From: Ananas comosus
Lineage: Eukaryota; Streptophyta; Magnoliopsida; Poales; Bromeliaceae
Reading direction: 5' to 3'
Assembly: GCF_001540865.1 (NCBI RefSeq)
Contig: NC_033621.1
Span: forward strand, 17,737,664-17,801,663
DNA length: 64,000 nt
The notes below the pieces were generated by a model. That model saw only the letters and a list, made by a program, of their open reading frames with translations, was not told where the DNA came from and made no database searches. The translations under genes were made by a program, and so were the position numbers. Numbering within the stretch: the first letter of the stretch is position 1; every line of letters starts with the position of its first letter. Positions 1 through 10,715 of the stretch are shown here, piece after piece.

Positions 1-18
1 GAAAAGCGCGAAAAGCTC

Positions 19-19
<1 letters not shown>

Positions 20-78
<59 letters not shown>
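20..78. repeat. (TA)n microsatellite
   Basis: Uninterrupted TA dinucleotide tract that borders the first short inverted-repeat element. Similar tracts lie at about 331-372, 1159-1189, 1418-1438, 2001-2018, 2145-2162, 2673-2690 and 2903-2920, always between elements. Confidence 0.95.
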
Positions 79-81
<3 letters not shown>

Positions 82-328
82 TCCGGCTACTATACTTTTA
101 TGAGTATAGAGCCTCTTGTACTCATAAGTTTTTGCCCGTTAGATCTACCCTTTAATCATTTTCACCCGTTAGATTATACTATTCAACCAACCACCCACTC
201 AACCCTAGGGGGCCCACTATCAACCTAACCATAACCACTTTCATCATAACCGTATATTTTTTCATCTGAACGGCTGAAAACTTATGAGTACAAAAGGTTG
301 TATACTCATATAAGTATAGTAGCCCCAG

Positions 329-330
<2 letters not shown>
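79..330. mobile_element. Micron-like element A in (TA)n
   Basis: A 252-bp element with terminal inverted repeats of about 45-50 bp, both ends reading GGCTACTATACTTWTATGAG from outside inwards. It has no coding capacity and (TA)n lies on both sides. The interior (Gypsy-free, about 130-240) recurs in opposite orientation in element B, so A and B are one family. From established knowledge, Micron elements of rice insert into (TA)n; similarity to that class is my inference from structure, not a database match. Confidence 0.8.
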
Positions 331-372
<42 letters not shown>

Positions 373-375
<3 letters not shown>

Positions 376-602
376 CTAGGCTAATATACTATTAATAGCA
401 CCAAGTCATTGGTGCTATCAAATTTTTAGCCATTGGATTAACAGATGTGCGGTTAGGATGATGTAGGCCCCCTAGGGTTGAGTGGGTGGTTGATTGAATA
501 GTATGATCTAACGGGTGAAAATGATCAAAAGGGTAGATCTAACGGCGGAAAACTTGGTAGCACCAAGTGCTTCGTGCTATTAATAGCATAGTAGCCGGAC
601 TC
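373..602. mobile_element. Micron-like element B, inverse orientation to A
   Basis: A 230-bp element in (TA)n. The ends are inverted repeats built around TACTATTAATAGCACCAAG and CTTGGTGCTACC. The central section (about 440-540, containing CCCCCTAGGGTTGAGTGG) is the reverse complement of the centre of element A, while the terminal repeats of A and B differ in their inner part. This suggests a shared core with diverging ends. Confidence 0.8.
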
Positions 603-618
603 TACATGCATATATATA

Positions 619-1155
619 GAGTTGAACTAGAATACTATCGGTAGCAAACGGGCTCCGTTGCAACCCATTTATTTTCGATGATGGAGCCTCCAAATTGACG
701 ATCGGTACCGTTGAATATGATCTATACCTCTTGAAGTATCTAGAAACCAAATTTCAAATCTTTTCGATATTATTTACCTAATGATCAAAGGTTTTCAAAA
801 TTTATAATTTTAATGGTCGATATGAGGCATTTTTTCGTTTAACGGTGTAAAGATATTCAAATCAATTGAATTTTGGTTAGAAAATTCTTTAAACTATTTA
901 GAACAAGATCTATACTCTCGATTTTAATTATAAGATTCATATTATCACTTTTTAAAGAATATTCATTTCAGCCGTTTATTTTGTGTCCACTTGATGGACA
1001 ATAGAACAATATCGGAAAAGTATGAAATTTGACTTCTAGATGCTTCAAGTGATATAGATCATGTTCAACGGTGCCGATCGTCGATTTGGAGGCTCCATCA
1101 TCGAAAACAAATAGGTGGCAACGGAGCCCGTTTGCTAACGATAGCATTCTAGCTC

Positions 1156-1158
<3 letters not shown>
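619..1158. mobile_element. Micron-like element C with long inverted repeats
   Basis: About 540 bp between TA tracts. The inverted repeats are long: roughly 619-780 matches the reverse complement of roughly 1010-1158, including the block GCAAACGGGCTCCGTTG. The middle is AT-rich and without coding potential. Its core recurs in the damaged element at 2163-2630, so these two form a second subfamily. Confidence 0.75.
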
Positions 1159-1189
<31 letters not shown>

Positions 1190-1192
<3 letters not shown>

Positions 1193-1416
1193 TTGATCTA
1201 GGATACTTTTACAAGTATCATCCCCATGTTGCTATCACGTTTTTAGCCATTGGATCTACTTTTTGATTACAAATAGCCCTTGGATCAAACACTATTCCAC
1301 CTACCACCACCTACCACCACCTGCCCCCATCATCTCAACCTCACATCTCTCCATCCAAGGGCTAAAAACACACAAGTATCACTTGGGTGATACTTGTAAA
1401 AGTATTCTAGCCCTAC

Positions 1417-1417
<1 letters not shown>
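1190..1417. mobile_element. Micron-like element D
   Basis: A 228-bp element in (TA)n with inverted ends containing ATACTTTTACAAGTATCA on the left and its reverse complement on the right. The interior carries a short tandem ACCACCTACC motif near 1300. No coding sequence is seen. Confidence 0.75.

Positions 1418-1484
<67 letters not shown>
1418..1484. repeat. (TA)n(GA)n compound microsatellite
   Basis: A TA tract passes directly into about 22 GA units, immediately left of element E. A TC tract plays the mirror role at 2631-2690, to the right of element F. The dinucleotide drift suggests that the flanking microsatellites evolve after insertion. Confidence 0.95.
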
Positions 1485-1488
<4 letters not shown>

Positions 1489-2000
1489 GGCTACTATGCT
1501 ATTGGAAGCACGGAGCCTTCCGTGCTTCCACTTTGTTTTCGATGTTCGGACTTTCGAATCGTCGATCGGCTCCGTTAGACTTGATCTAGAGTATTTGGAT
1601 TTTACGATATCAGTTGCCTAGTGAACGAAGGGGCTCAAAATCAACGGCTGAAAATAAAAATCTTACAAAATATAATAATATGATATTAAAATTTTAAATC
1701 AAAGATATTGATCTTGTTTTATATAGTATAAAGAATTGTCTATCAAAATTTCACATGATTTGGATATTTCTACACCGTTAAACTTGCAAACGACTAACTA
1801 CGGCCATTGAAATTTGTTGATTTTGAGCCCATTCGATCACTAGGCAAATGATATCGAAAAATAATAAAATTTATTTTCTAGGTACTCCAAATACTCTAGA
1901 TCAAGTTTAACGGAGCCGATCGACGATTCGAAAGTCGCAACATCGAAAACGAGCTGGAAGCACGGAAGGCTCCGTGCTTCCGATAGCATAGTAGCCTCAC
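1485..2000. mobile_element. Micron-like element E with long inverted repeats
   Basis: About 516 bp. The left end GTGAGGCTACTATGCTATTG is matched in inverse by the right end ending in GATAGCATAGTAGCCTCAC. Inverted homology continues inwards for more than 100 bp, through the GGAAGCACGGAGCCTTCCGT palindrome and the block around CGATCGGCTCCGTTA. It has TA tracts outside and no coding sequence. Confidence 0.8.
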
Positions 2001-2018
2001 TATATATATATATATATA

Positions 2019-2143
2019 GAGTGAGGCTATCGGCACCATTGAATATGATCTAGACCATTTAAATTATCTAGAAATCAAATTTCGTGATTTTTTTGCATCA
2101 CTAACTGAACGATCAAAGGGTCACAAAATCTATAATTTTAATG
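2019..2143. repeat. Exact duplicate of the left part of element F, ending at a single N
   Basis: Bases 2001-2143 (18 bases of TA then 125 bases) are identical to 2145-2287, and the only base between them is N at 2144. This is best read as two overlapping contig ends placed side by side rather than a real tandem duplication. Confidence 0.85.
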
Positions 2144-2162
2144 NTATATATATATATATATA

Positions 2163-2624
2163 GAGTGAGGCTATCGGCACCATTGAATATGATCTAGACC
2201 ATTTAAATTATCTAGAAATCAAATTTCGTGATTTTTTTGCATCACTAACTGAACGATCAAAGGGTCACAAAATCTATAATTTTAATGGCCGATATGGTGC
2301 GTTTGCTCGTTTAACGGTATAAAAGAGTTCAAATCAACTAAATTTTTGTTAAAAAATTTTTTAAACTATTTAAAATAAGATCTAGACTCTAGATCTCAAA
2401 TATAAAAATTGTATCATCACTTTTTGAAGGATATTCATTTCCAGCCATTCATTTTTCTGTTCACTTGATGCACAAGAGAACAATATCGAAAATGTGTGAA
2501 ATTTGATTTCCAATAGTTTAAATAGTTTAGATCATATTTAACAGTGTCGATTATAAATTTGGATGTCTATCATCGAAAACAAATCGGTAGTAAACCGAGC
2601 CGTTTACTACCGATAGTATTCTAG

Positions 2625-2630
<6 letters not shown>
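2163..2630. mobile_element. Micron-like element F, left end deleted
   Basis: The interior matches element C (ATCGGCACCATTGAATATG and the block through AGATCATATTTAACAGTG). The left inverted repeat is reduced to GTGAGGCT before the shared core, whereas the right end still carries the full TACTACCGATAGTATTCTAGC arm. It is therefore a C-family copy with a deletion of about 90 bp in its left arm. A (TC)n then (TA)n tract follows. Confidence 0.7.
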
Positions 2631-2692
<62 letters not shown>

Positions 2693-2903
2693 CACTATCG
2701 GAAGCATAAAGTAGTTAATGATTCCGATTTTTTAACCCTTAGATCAAAGATTCTATGGTTGGATGATAGCGGTCCCCTTAGGATTGAGTGGTCCCCATTG
2801 GTTAATAATATTAATTCAATGGTTAGAAATGATCAATAGGGTTGATCTAAGGGTTAAAAAAATATCAATTACTTTATGCTTCCAATAGCATAGTAGCTCT
2901 ACT
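2693..2903. mobile_element. Micron-like element G, left terminus truncated
   Basis: About 211 bp. ATCGGAAGCATAAAGTAGTT on the left is mirrored in inverse near the right end (ACTTTATGCTTCCAAT). The right end retains the standard outer sequence ATAGCATAGTAGCTCTAC but the left lacks most of it. Its core resembles elements A, B and H. Confidence 0.7.
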
Positions 2904-2920
2904 ATATATATATATATATA

Positions 2921-3144
2921 GTCCGGCTAGGGTACTATCGATAGCACCAAGGATTTGGTGCTATTGAGTTTTCCACCGTTAGATTTAACCCTCATTATTT
3001 TTATCCGTTAGATTATACTATTCAACCAACCACTCACTCAACCCTAGGGGGCACACATCATCCTAACCACCAATTTCTCAATCTAAGGGCTAAAAAATCA
3101 ATACCACCAATAATTTGGTGCTATTGATAGTATTCCAGTCTAGT
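2921..3144. mobile_element. Micron-like element H
   Basis: A 224-bp element beginning GTCCGGCTAGGGTACTATCG. Inverted ends carry ATAGCACCAAGGATTTGGTGC on the left and its inverse on the right. The core contains CAACCCTAGGGGGC as in element A, in the same orientation. A short TA tract and an element-end fragment at about 3155-3215 follow, running into the 3' flank of the host gene. Confidence 0.75.
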
Positions 3145-3225
3145 TATATATATATAATCCAACTACTATCCTATTAATAGTATAGAGACCATCATATATT
3201 CGTGTTCTAATTCGTATTAAAAAAA

Positions 3226-3621
3226 GAAAAACATGAATGCAGATATGGTTCCATTGCATGTCCGTCCATATCCTATCCCTTATTCATCCCAAAATGAGTG
3301 TTCCACTAACAGCTCCGACAAAGTCATCGCAACAGCAATTAAGATAGCTCATCAGACCGTCATGAAAAAATTCAATTCACGAAAAAGTGAATCGCAGTAT
3401 GTAAAGAAAACTCGACTCGCAAACTACACATGCTTTTTTCTATATCAACACCTCCTTAACTCGCAATTATTTTATTTAGTAGTTACCTTACTTTAATACA
3501 AGATACATAAAGAGAACAAAACTCGACTATAAAACTGAGAGACTCATAAAAAGCATACAGGAAACGATCCCTTTACAAATTAACGAAGTCTTGAGCTCCA
3601 ATATAATCCTGAGACAATGCG
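3226..3621. other. 3' flank / probable 3' UTR of the coiled-coil gene
   Basis: AT-rich sequence between the last element fragment and the stop codon of the minus-strand gene. A short open frame at 3233-3496 on the plus strand has no recognisable domain and is probably chance. The minus-strand transcript would end in this stretch. Confidence 0.5.
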
Positions 3622-6032
3622 TTACAACATCCGTCCACCAGGAAAACTACCTTCGCCACCATAAAAATTAGCAAGCCGGTCTCCGGTAGGCATTCCGTCT
3701 CCTAAATCCCCATAAAGTGGTGAAATTCCACTGGGACAAGATGGCCTCCCAATTGACAAATCCGAATAAGCTATGTTATAACCACTGGAATTAGTAACAG
3801 GAATAAGAATTCCCTGGGGATCAAACCATTGCCTGCTCATTGAAAATTCAGGTCCAGCTCCAGCAAGTAAAGAATTAGAATCAGCCACCAAACTGAGTTC
3901 GGCAATGTGAGACGCACTCCCTGAGTAGTCAGCCTTAGGAAACGAGTCGGTCGGTAATCTGAACAAACCGGCAGAACCTGCAGGAATCTTCAAGCTATCT
4001 ATGGACTCAGTTCCCCTGGAAAGAGAATCTCGCACAGCCGTCGTACCCAAGATTTCTTGATTCGTCACAGGAGACTTATCTAGTTCCTCTTTTAGTGATA
4101 ACTTGGCACGGTGAAGCGCTTCCAGAACACCTTCCAACCTGCTTCTTGGTGTTCCGTACAATTGTAACTGGAGATCGTTTTTTAGGTGGGTCCGGAAGCC
4201 TGACGAGCCCCAATTAGAGTTTAGGTCATTAGAATTATCAGTCGAAGGACTCCCACAATCAGAATTTTCTAAAAGCGGGCCTTGATTATGCATTCCTGCT
4301 GGGCTAGTATTGGTGGTTCCTTCTGTTAAATAAGCTGATTCGTGAAGAATAGATCCAATTTCTTTAATGGGCAACTCATTGTAAATCTTATTCAACAAAT
4401 TATCCATTCCAATTGGATCAGAAGGCACACATCCATCAGAAGTTAACACAACGGCTCCACCTTGGCTTCCGATTTCTTCAGAGCTTTTGGGTGTTCCAAC
4501 AGCGGAGGTGTTAGAAAAGCATTCAGCAGTGGGATCCCTCGTACTGGATAAGTTTCCGACACTCAGTTTTGCTTCTCCGTCACAAAATGATTTTTCAGCT
4601 GCAAGCTCAACAGCTGCTTCCTTGGGTTCACAATCATCGTTAGCTAGATGAGCCTGGTTCTCCAATTTAACACGATTCTGAAACTTCATATCAGAAGAAT
4701 TAGCAAAGTCTGATCACTTAATTGACAAGCTAATGAAGAATGAAATGAGAAGATAGATTCGGGCAGTTGTTTTATTCTGAAAAATGATGAAAGAGCTAAG
4801 TGTCAAATGGAGAGTAACTTGTAAGTCCAAAAGTAAGAACTAAACAGACAAATCATTCTAAGAAATCAACATGAGATTCTCACAACAAAATGCGATGAGT
4901 TCCATATGTTTAAAACTGATAATAAAAATGATTCTAGTATTTATCAAATCGCAAGGAGCTTATGCATTTAGGGCTGTATGAGAAAGGAGCATACAACAGT
5001 GGAGCTTTTGTTCTCATTAAATTTCTTCTCCCATTCTCTCTGGGCATTTTCCTCTTGTTCATATTGACCAATAAGCTGAGCCTGTTGCTTTAGGACTCTC
5101 TCCATTTCTCTGTCCCTTCGATCCCTACTTGTGTAACCACCAGCATCAGTTTCTCTCTTCTGATCATCAACAGTACACAACTCAACTTTAGAAACATCCT
5201 CATAGAAGTCAGGCTGATCATCATTATAATCCAACGTGTCAAGCGGTTCCTTCGTCTTGTCTCGCTCATCATCTACTGCCGATCTGCCAATATCCAAACC
5301 ATTATAAAATTAAATCCGAGAGAAGAGATATTTTACTTTTAAATTCTTTGAAAAGGATCAGGAAGGATCTTAAAGAACAGTACCCAAAATCTTTCTGCTT
5401 TATTTTGCGGCATGACATTCCCAACTGATACTTTGGAGAAGACTCAACAGTCAATATGAAACTGCTTCTTCTTTGCCTTTGCCTGAAATGCTTCGCCTGT
5501 TGCTTCTTGCGTGAATCAGGACTCCCACTACGACCTTTCCACAATAATCCCCCAACTTGAGAGGCCGAAGCTCCAAGCTCCGAGCCCGAAAGTGCATCCT
5601 CAACTTCACTTTTCCCGACTTTTGAGCCACTAGAGGTTTCATCTCCTTTAGAAGTACCTTCGCATCCTTCAACAACACTAGGGCCTACTTCTTGGTCAGA
5701 ACTTGAATCAATACCCTCGGAAAGATCGCCAATCCCTTGTAATTTAAGAATAGCAAGAACCTCTGCAACCGCCTTCTCTGCTTTCTTTCTTTGAATAATC
5801 ACAATTCTAAGCTGTTCTTCTAGCTCTACAACCTAAACCAACACCAGTATGCACTATAAGTAGGAAAGAGATATCAAGCGAATAAATAAGGATGGAGAGA
5901 TTTACGATGAAGTTGGTCACTTACCCTTTTGGCCAATTGATCGGCTCTATCTCTAGCGGCTCGTGATACTGATCTTTCTGACAGTAATCTCACGCGAAGG
6001 AAGTCGATGGTCATTGCTGTTGAATCACCCAT
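3622..6032 (-). CDS. Plant-specific coiled-coil protein of unknown function, five exons
   Basis: Exons on the minus strand join in phase with GT-AG splice sites: exon 2 5925-6082, exon 3 5384-5832, exon 4 4995-5283 (or 4998-5283), exon 5 3622-4677. A non-coding exon 1 lies near 6891-7130. The predicted protein is about 635 residues. Its N-terminal part holds the motif GDSTAMTIDFLRVRLLSERS, then a basic heptad-rich helix (LAKRVVELEEQLRIV, QRKKAEKAVAEVLAIL). A serine-rich acidic stretch follows, then a charged coil around MERVLKQQAQLIGQYEQEE, and a long Ser/Gly-rich C-terminus. The exon-1 donor leaves one base, and in that frame an upstream TGA precedes any ATG, so the first usable methionine is the ATG at 6032 in exon 2. 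I recognise the pattern from unnamed plant proteins but cannot assign a function. It looks intact and is the only convincing host gene here. Confidence 0.72.
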
Positions 6033-6082
6033 GAAAGTCTCTGCCAATTCAAAAGCCTCGATATCCAAATCTTCAAAATATC

Positions 6083-6890
6083 CTATGTCATGGAGACATC
6101 ATTGAACAAGAAACATAAGAGTGAGTACACACTGATACCAGCTGCATGCATTATAAGAGCCAATAAGCTTCAAAAGTAAATTGCATGTCACAAGACATCC
6201 CTTAAATTGATCCCCAAATAGAAGCGACTGAGATTTTCCATCTTGTACGCTACTAATCATTGCAATTTCTCACCCCATTTAGAAACAGCAAAATAATAGT
6301 ACATCCGTGAATAGGGGGATCTTGATCTTGATCCACATTATGCATGGATTATTATACCCATATAGCGATGTAGAACTGAAATTTCAGTAGTTCCCACTCA
6401 TAGTAACAGACAATGCAAAAATCGCCGCTAAATATGAAGTTAAAATTATGGACACCCCCAAAACTATAGGCCATTTTAAAATAGGATATTGAACACTGTA
6501 TTTTTTTTTTCCCCCTCAACTTTCTTTTTCTGATCCAAGTTATTTGAGTCAGTTTAGTTGAGAACTTTATTGAAAAAAAAATAAAAAATAAAAAACTCCG
6601 TCTGCGCTATCTGGAGCAGTTACAGTTAGAGTTGATGAAGCCTCTGCTTAACCAACCACAATTCAACCAACTGCAATTGCTGAAACACAAAAGAAATGAA
6701 AAAAAAAAAAAAAAAGCGGCACGCTGAAGGCCAGCAATAAAAATGATCCCAACTCAAAAAACGCCGCAAGCAAACAGATCAACATAGAAGTCCGTGTTAG
6801 CTTAGCCTAGGAGAGTAACCAAACGATTACACAGACAGAGATCCAAATGCAAGAGAAACTGGTGCGTAGATCCAGAGAGTCTCATCATAC
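6083..6890 (-). other. First intron of the coiled-coil gene
   Basis: The donor is CAG|GTATGA at 6891/6890 and the acceptor ATAG|GA at 6083/6082 on the minus strand. The intron is AT-rich with poly-T and poly-A runs. No other gene is visible in it. Confidence 0.65.
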
Positions 6891-7130
6891 CTGGTGGGGT
6901 ATGCTCTGGTCGTCCTCACAGCTCTTCCCCAATATCTCTTCCCAATCCCGGGTAGGAAGCTGAAACCCTAAAGAATAGAGGATCCACTCCCTAAATCTTC
7001 TTCTGGCTCCGCCGATTCTCTGCCGATCGCCGGAGTCGACTAGCACTCTGGGAAATGGCGAGCGGTCTCTTCAGTTCACCAGCAGCTGACGGGAAGCCCA
7101 GGGGCACGCGCGACGTCTGAGTTTACACTC
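6891..7130 (-). other. Leader exon and promoter-proximal region of the coiled-coil gene
   Basis: GC-richer block ending in a clean donor site at 6890. Its in-frame TGA just before the donor means it contributes only 5' UTR if the splice is used as drawn. Upstream sequence at 7131-7640 is AT-rich and holds nothing else I can name. Confidence 0.5.
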
Positions 7131-7639
7131 CGCCTATTCCATTTCCACGGACATAGCGTAAGTGTTTTTTTTTTCTTTCTTTTTTTATTTATTCGCCCTT
7201 CGTAAGAAGGAAGTTTATGGCGTAATACTTGCATCATACAAACAATCACAAATCAATTATATTTTTTTAAAAAAATATATTTTTTTCTAATAATTGTAAT
7301 GGAGTGGGTGAACTCAAAGAAACAATCTAATTGATTGGAAACACCACAAAGTAATAAAACTAATGCATTTTAGACTTTTTTCTTTGTGATGGTTGATAAT
7401 TATTTAATAAGCTGTAGGCCTGACATGTGTACCCACATAGAAGGCCCTGTGTATCTAGAAGACTTTGAACAGTGATATGTCACCGATTATACTAAAGGAT
7501 ATTTGTGTCTTGGGTAAATATTACTAATCACATATTTAAACATCACTTATCAAGCCCGTACGGTGTTCGCCTTTCTCAGTGAAGTGACCAAGTCTTTCTT
7601 TCTGTTTGCTAGTCCTAACGTAGTTGCCCTAAGCCTAAG

Positions 7640-7647
<8 letters not shown>

Positions 7648-7673
<26 letters not shown>
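7648..7673. repeat. (GA)n microsatellite
   Basis: About 13 GA units. The adjacent interval 7690-8105 contains no recognisable gene or element; it may be an old LTR remnant, but I see no termini. Confidence 0.9.
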
Positions 7674-7677
<4 letters not shown>

Positions 7678-8105
7678 AAGAACGCTATATTGTACTGTAT
7701 TGTATTGTTTGAGAGTAGAAGGATTACAAATGAGTTGTTTGAGTAGTGGGGGGTGGAGGCCACAAGTACTTGTAGGCCATTCACTGCCCAGAGGACAAAT
7801 AAAAAGGTGCCAAGTGGCACAAAGCTATAAACTAGAACCAGAGGCCACGAGCTCCCAAGAAATCCTATTAATTACATCTTTTAGAAACCCTAAGTTGCTG
7901 ACTCTTCACTATCCGTGTCCGTAATCTCGAGATTCGTATAAATGCTTCTAGAAGATCCCAACGAAACCTTCGATAGTTATTTTCTTCGGTGTTCGAGTGA
8001 TTGCAAAGGAGAAATTATGAGAAACTTCTAAATCCTTGACAACCTTCCGCACCTAATGTGCAGATGCCCTCATTGCGCGCTAGTGTGGGAATTCTTCAAA
8101 TAGGG

Positions 8106-9079
8106 TGTAGTACACTGAACTTTAGCAAATAGCAAGGTTTCAGTGTAAGAATGGTAATTAACACTATTCTAGTTGTTTTGAGTGTTGTCGGGAGCGTAAT
8201 GGCCTTTAACTTAAGTGTTCTAAGTGTTTAGATGGGTTACCGACACTAAAACTTGCAAATTCAGGTTTTGAGTGTTACCTGAGTGGGATACCGGTACCCC
8301 ACAGGAGGTCCAGATTGCGTAGCTCACGGGTTTGAGAATTTGGTTCTGAGTACCGGTACAGTGTCGGTGAGTACCAATTTTGGGGCTGGGTACCGGTACT
8401 GCATTGGGCTAGTACCGGTACACTGCATTAAACCCAGTGGTTCAGCACTCGGGTTTTTGCTGTTTTGATGCCGGGTACCGATACCTCAACCTGAGTACCG
8501 GTACTCAATGCGGCAGAATGAATTGGTAAGGAGTTTTTTGGTCATTTGCAACCATGCTTATCCTTTTAAACCCCTCCCACCGCCCAGCTGGTGTTCTTTC
8601 TCATACTAGAAGCTGAGAAATAGCCAGGGTAAGGTCTCCTCTTTCTCTCTCTAAGATTCTTTCCACTTTTTGAGAAGAATTGATGGAATTGATTTCCTTT
8701 CTTTCTCCTCTTCTTATTTGCTGGTTTAAGGGCTTTGGAGGAGCTGTGGAAGGGAAGAAGGAGATTCTACAAAGGAGAGTTTCCAATCTTAGCTCAAGAG
8801 TGAGCTTGGCTTGGAGTTTTGGAAAGGTTAGCTTCTTAATAGCTACTTCATATGGTTTTGGTTAGTTTCAAGTTTAACTTGAGATAGTTCACAGCTGAGC
8901 TTTGTAGAGCTCATTTAGTGATGTTTAACCCTCTTTTAGGTTGGCTTTAAGGTGTCCAACCTGAGGTGGAGAGTGTGGATTAGAGATCCGCTTTATGTAA
9001 GGTATGATTCTACCTTTGTGTTGTGAAATCATGAAGTTTTGTAGAAGGCGTAGTAAAATCTCCTAATTAATTTGAAATG
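8106..9079 (+). mobile_element. Left part of a Tekay/Del-type LTR (truncated)
   Basis: Begins TGTAGTACACTGAAC, like the solo LTR at 39189 (TGTAACACACTGGAC). It shares that LTR's layout: a cluster of ACCGGTAC palindromes (8290-8510), then a CT-rich leader, then a GAAG-rich tract. It stops at 9080 where a reverse Tat LTR begins; the rest is not in this window. No coding sequence. Confidence 0.6.
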
Positions 9080-9089
9080 TGTTAGGAGC
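9080..9089 (-). mobile_element. Ten terminal bases of the reverse Tat LTR
   Basis: TGTTAGGAGC matches the inverse of the forward Tat LTR end (which gives TGTTGCGAGC). The rest of this LTR resumes at 26099 on the other side of the 17-kb Tekay-1 insertion. Confidence 0.6.
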
Positions 9090-10470
9090 TGTAATATACC
9101 GAAAATTCGAAAAATAAATATCGAACTTTAGTCGAATTGACCAAAGTGCGAGGATAGTACACTTCAAAAAGTCCGAATGTGTTAAAATAACCAAAAGTGC
9201 ATTGTGGGAGGTTTTCGAGAGCTAAAGAATCAAAAATCTGCAAACTGCAGTTTTTGGACTCTCCGGGACCGGTCCCTGGTGAAAGAGATCGGTCCCCAAG
9301 CGCGTGAGAAATGAGAAAGGCTGAAAATCGGCTAAGTCCTAGAAAATCAGCTCTCGAAAAATGGTCCCTGCGGGGAGAGACCGGTCCCCGAGAGATCGAT
9401 CTCCCTGGGAGAGACCGGTTGCCTCGTGCGAAAGCCCCCTCTGTGCTGCGGGAGAGCTCTCTGGGACCGGTCCTAAGTCGGGGAGATCGGTCCCCAAACC
9501 CGAAAACTGCCCAGTTCTGGCAGTGTAATAAAATAAAAGTTGGGGGGTTTAAATACAAAAATGCATTATGTGTGTCACGCCCCGAGCTCCGCCTATTTGG
9601 TCGGATTCGGGCACGCCGACAGACCGCAGAACGGACAGAGCCTCCCCTGTACGTTCTAGGCGTCACAATCTATACAATGCAATACAAGAGGTTCCAAACA
9701 GGAACTGTATTCAACCACAGATTGCATAAGTATCAAAAACATAAAATGCTAACTATGCTATTACAAGCATTCATCTCAAAATTTTTACTTTTACAATATT
9801 ACATAAGCCTTTAAATTATTACAACTTATACACTTTTACTATAATTTTGTTTCATTCATATTGATACGCTGAGCTTGACCTCTTCAGGGTATTGTTATCT
9901 CGGTCTCAGTGGTGGGGCGCTATCTACGGAGCTACGCCCTGTCCTCACGCCGCCGCGCCGCTCGCGTGCAACCTGTACCCCCAAAACAATACGGGGGTGA
10001 GAACTATATAAATATAGTTTCCAGTGGGTACGGCCACCCAAGAGAAGAGCTCGACCCACCAGGTCCAAAGGAGGCAACAGTAGGTTAGTTTAACAAATAG
10101 ATAGATAGATATTTGACTATGCAACAAATAAAACCACACCTTGCCTCGCTGCTATGCAATATGCAATACCTGTAAATCATGTAAGTAGATTACTTGATTC
10201 TACTTTATATCATTAACCGTTCTTTACTTGTAGCCGTTCTTTTCTTTCTTAGCTATTCTCGTTCATTAGCTATTCTCTTTATTCTTTACTCTTTGTCAAA
10301 TTATGCTCACTGGCGATTCTTTCCTAAGGTTATTTTACCTTAGCCATCTATGCCACTCGACTCGGTGTTGAGTCAATCATCCGCGGAGTACCGCGTCAAG
10401 TCAAGCTCGAGGTGAAGGACGTCTCACAAGCACCCCAGCCTTAAGTCCATACGACACTAGGTCCATCACA

Positions 10471-10715
10471 GGGAGAGGAGAACCGTCGATCCCTGTGACC
10501 CTAAATCGCTCAAACTTAACGAGCGAGGAGAACCGTCAAACCCGTTAGCTCATACCGGGAGAGGAGAACCGTCGATCCCGTTGAATCACTACCGGGAGAG
10601 GAGAACCGTCAATCCCATAGTTCCGATTCACTTGTTTCATGGCATACCGGGAGAGGAGAACCGTCGATCCTGTTAAATCACTACCGGGAGAGGAAAACCG
10701 TCGATCCCGTAGTTA
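10471..10715. repeat. Tandem repeat of a GGGAGAGGAGAACCGTCGAT unit
   Basis: About seven copies of a core GAGAGGAGAACCGTCGATCC with variable spacers, within the solo LTR. Spacing is irregular (about 30-60 bp) and spacers are LTR-like, so it is not a CRISPR array. Confidence 0.8.

Noticed and set aside
3233..3496. 87-codon frame 3' of the host gene
   Set aside because: No domain; it lies in the probable 3' UTR of the opposite strand.
7690..8105. Possible older LTR remnant beside the host gene
   Set aside because: No termini, no target duplication and no match to other LTRs in the window, so I left it unassigned.
9311..9814. Open frame of 167 codons rich in Arg, Gly and Pro, with a similar one at 20808-21092
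   Set aside because: It lies over ACCGGTCC palindrome repeats of the LTR, is open on both strands for that reason and has no domain.
10471..10715. Regularly spaced repeats resembling a CRISPR array
   Set aside because: Spacing and unit length vary, spacers are LTR-like, the context is a plant retrotransposon and no cas genes are present.
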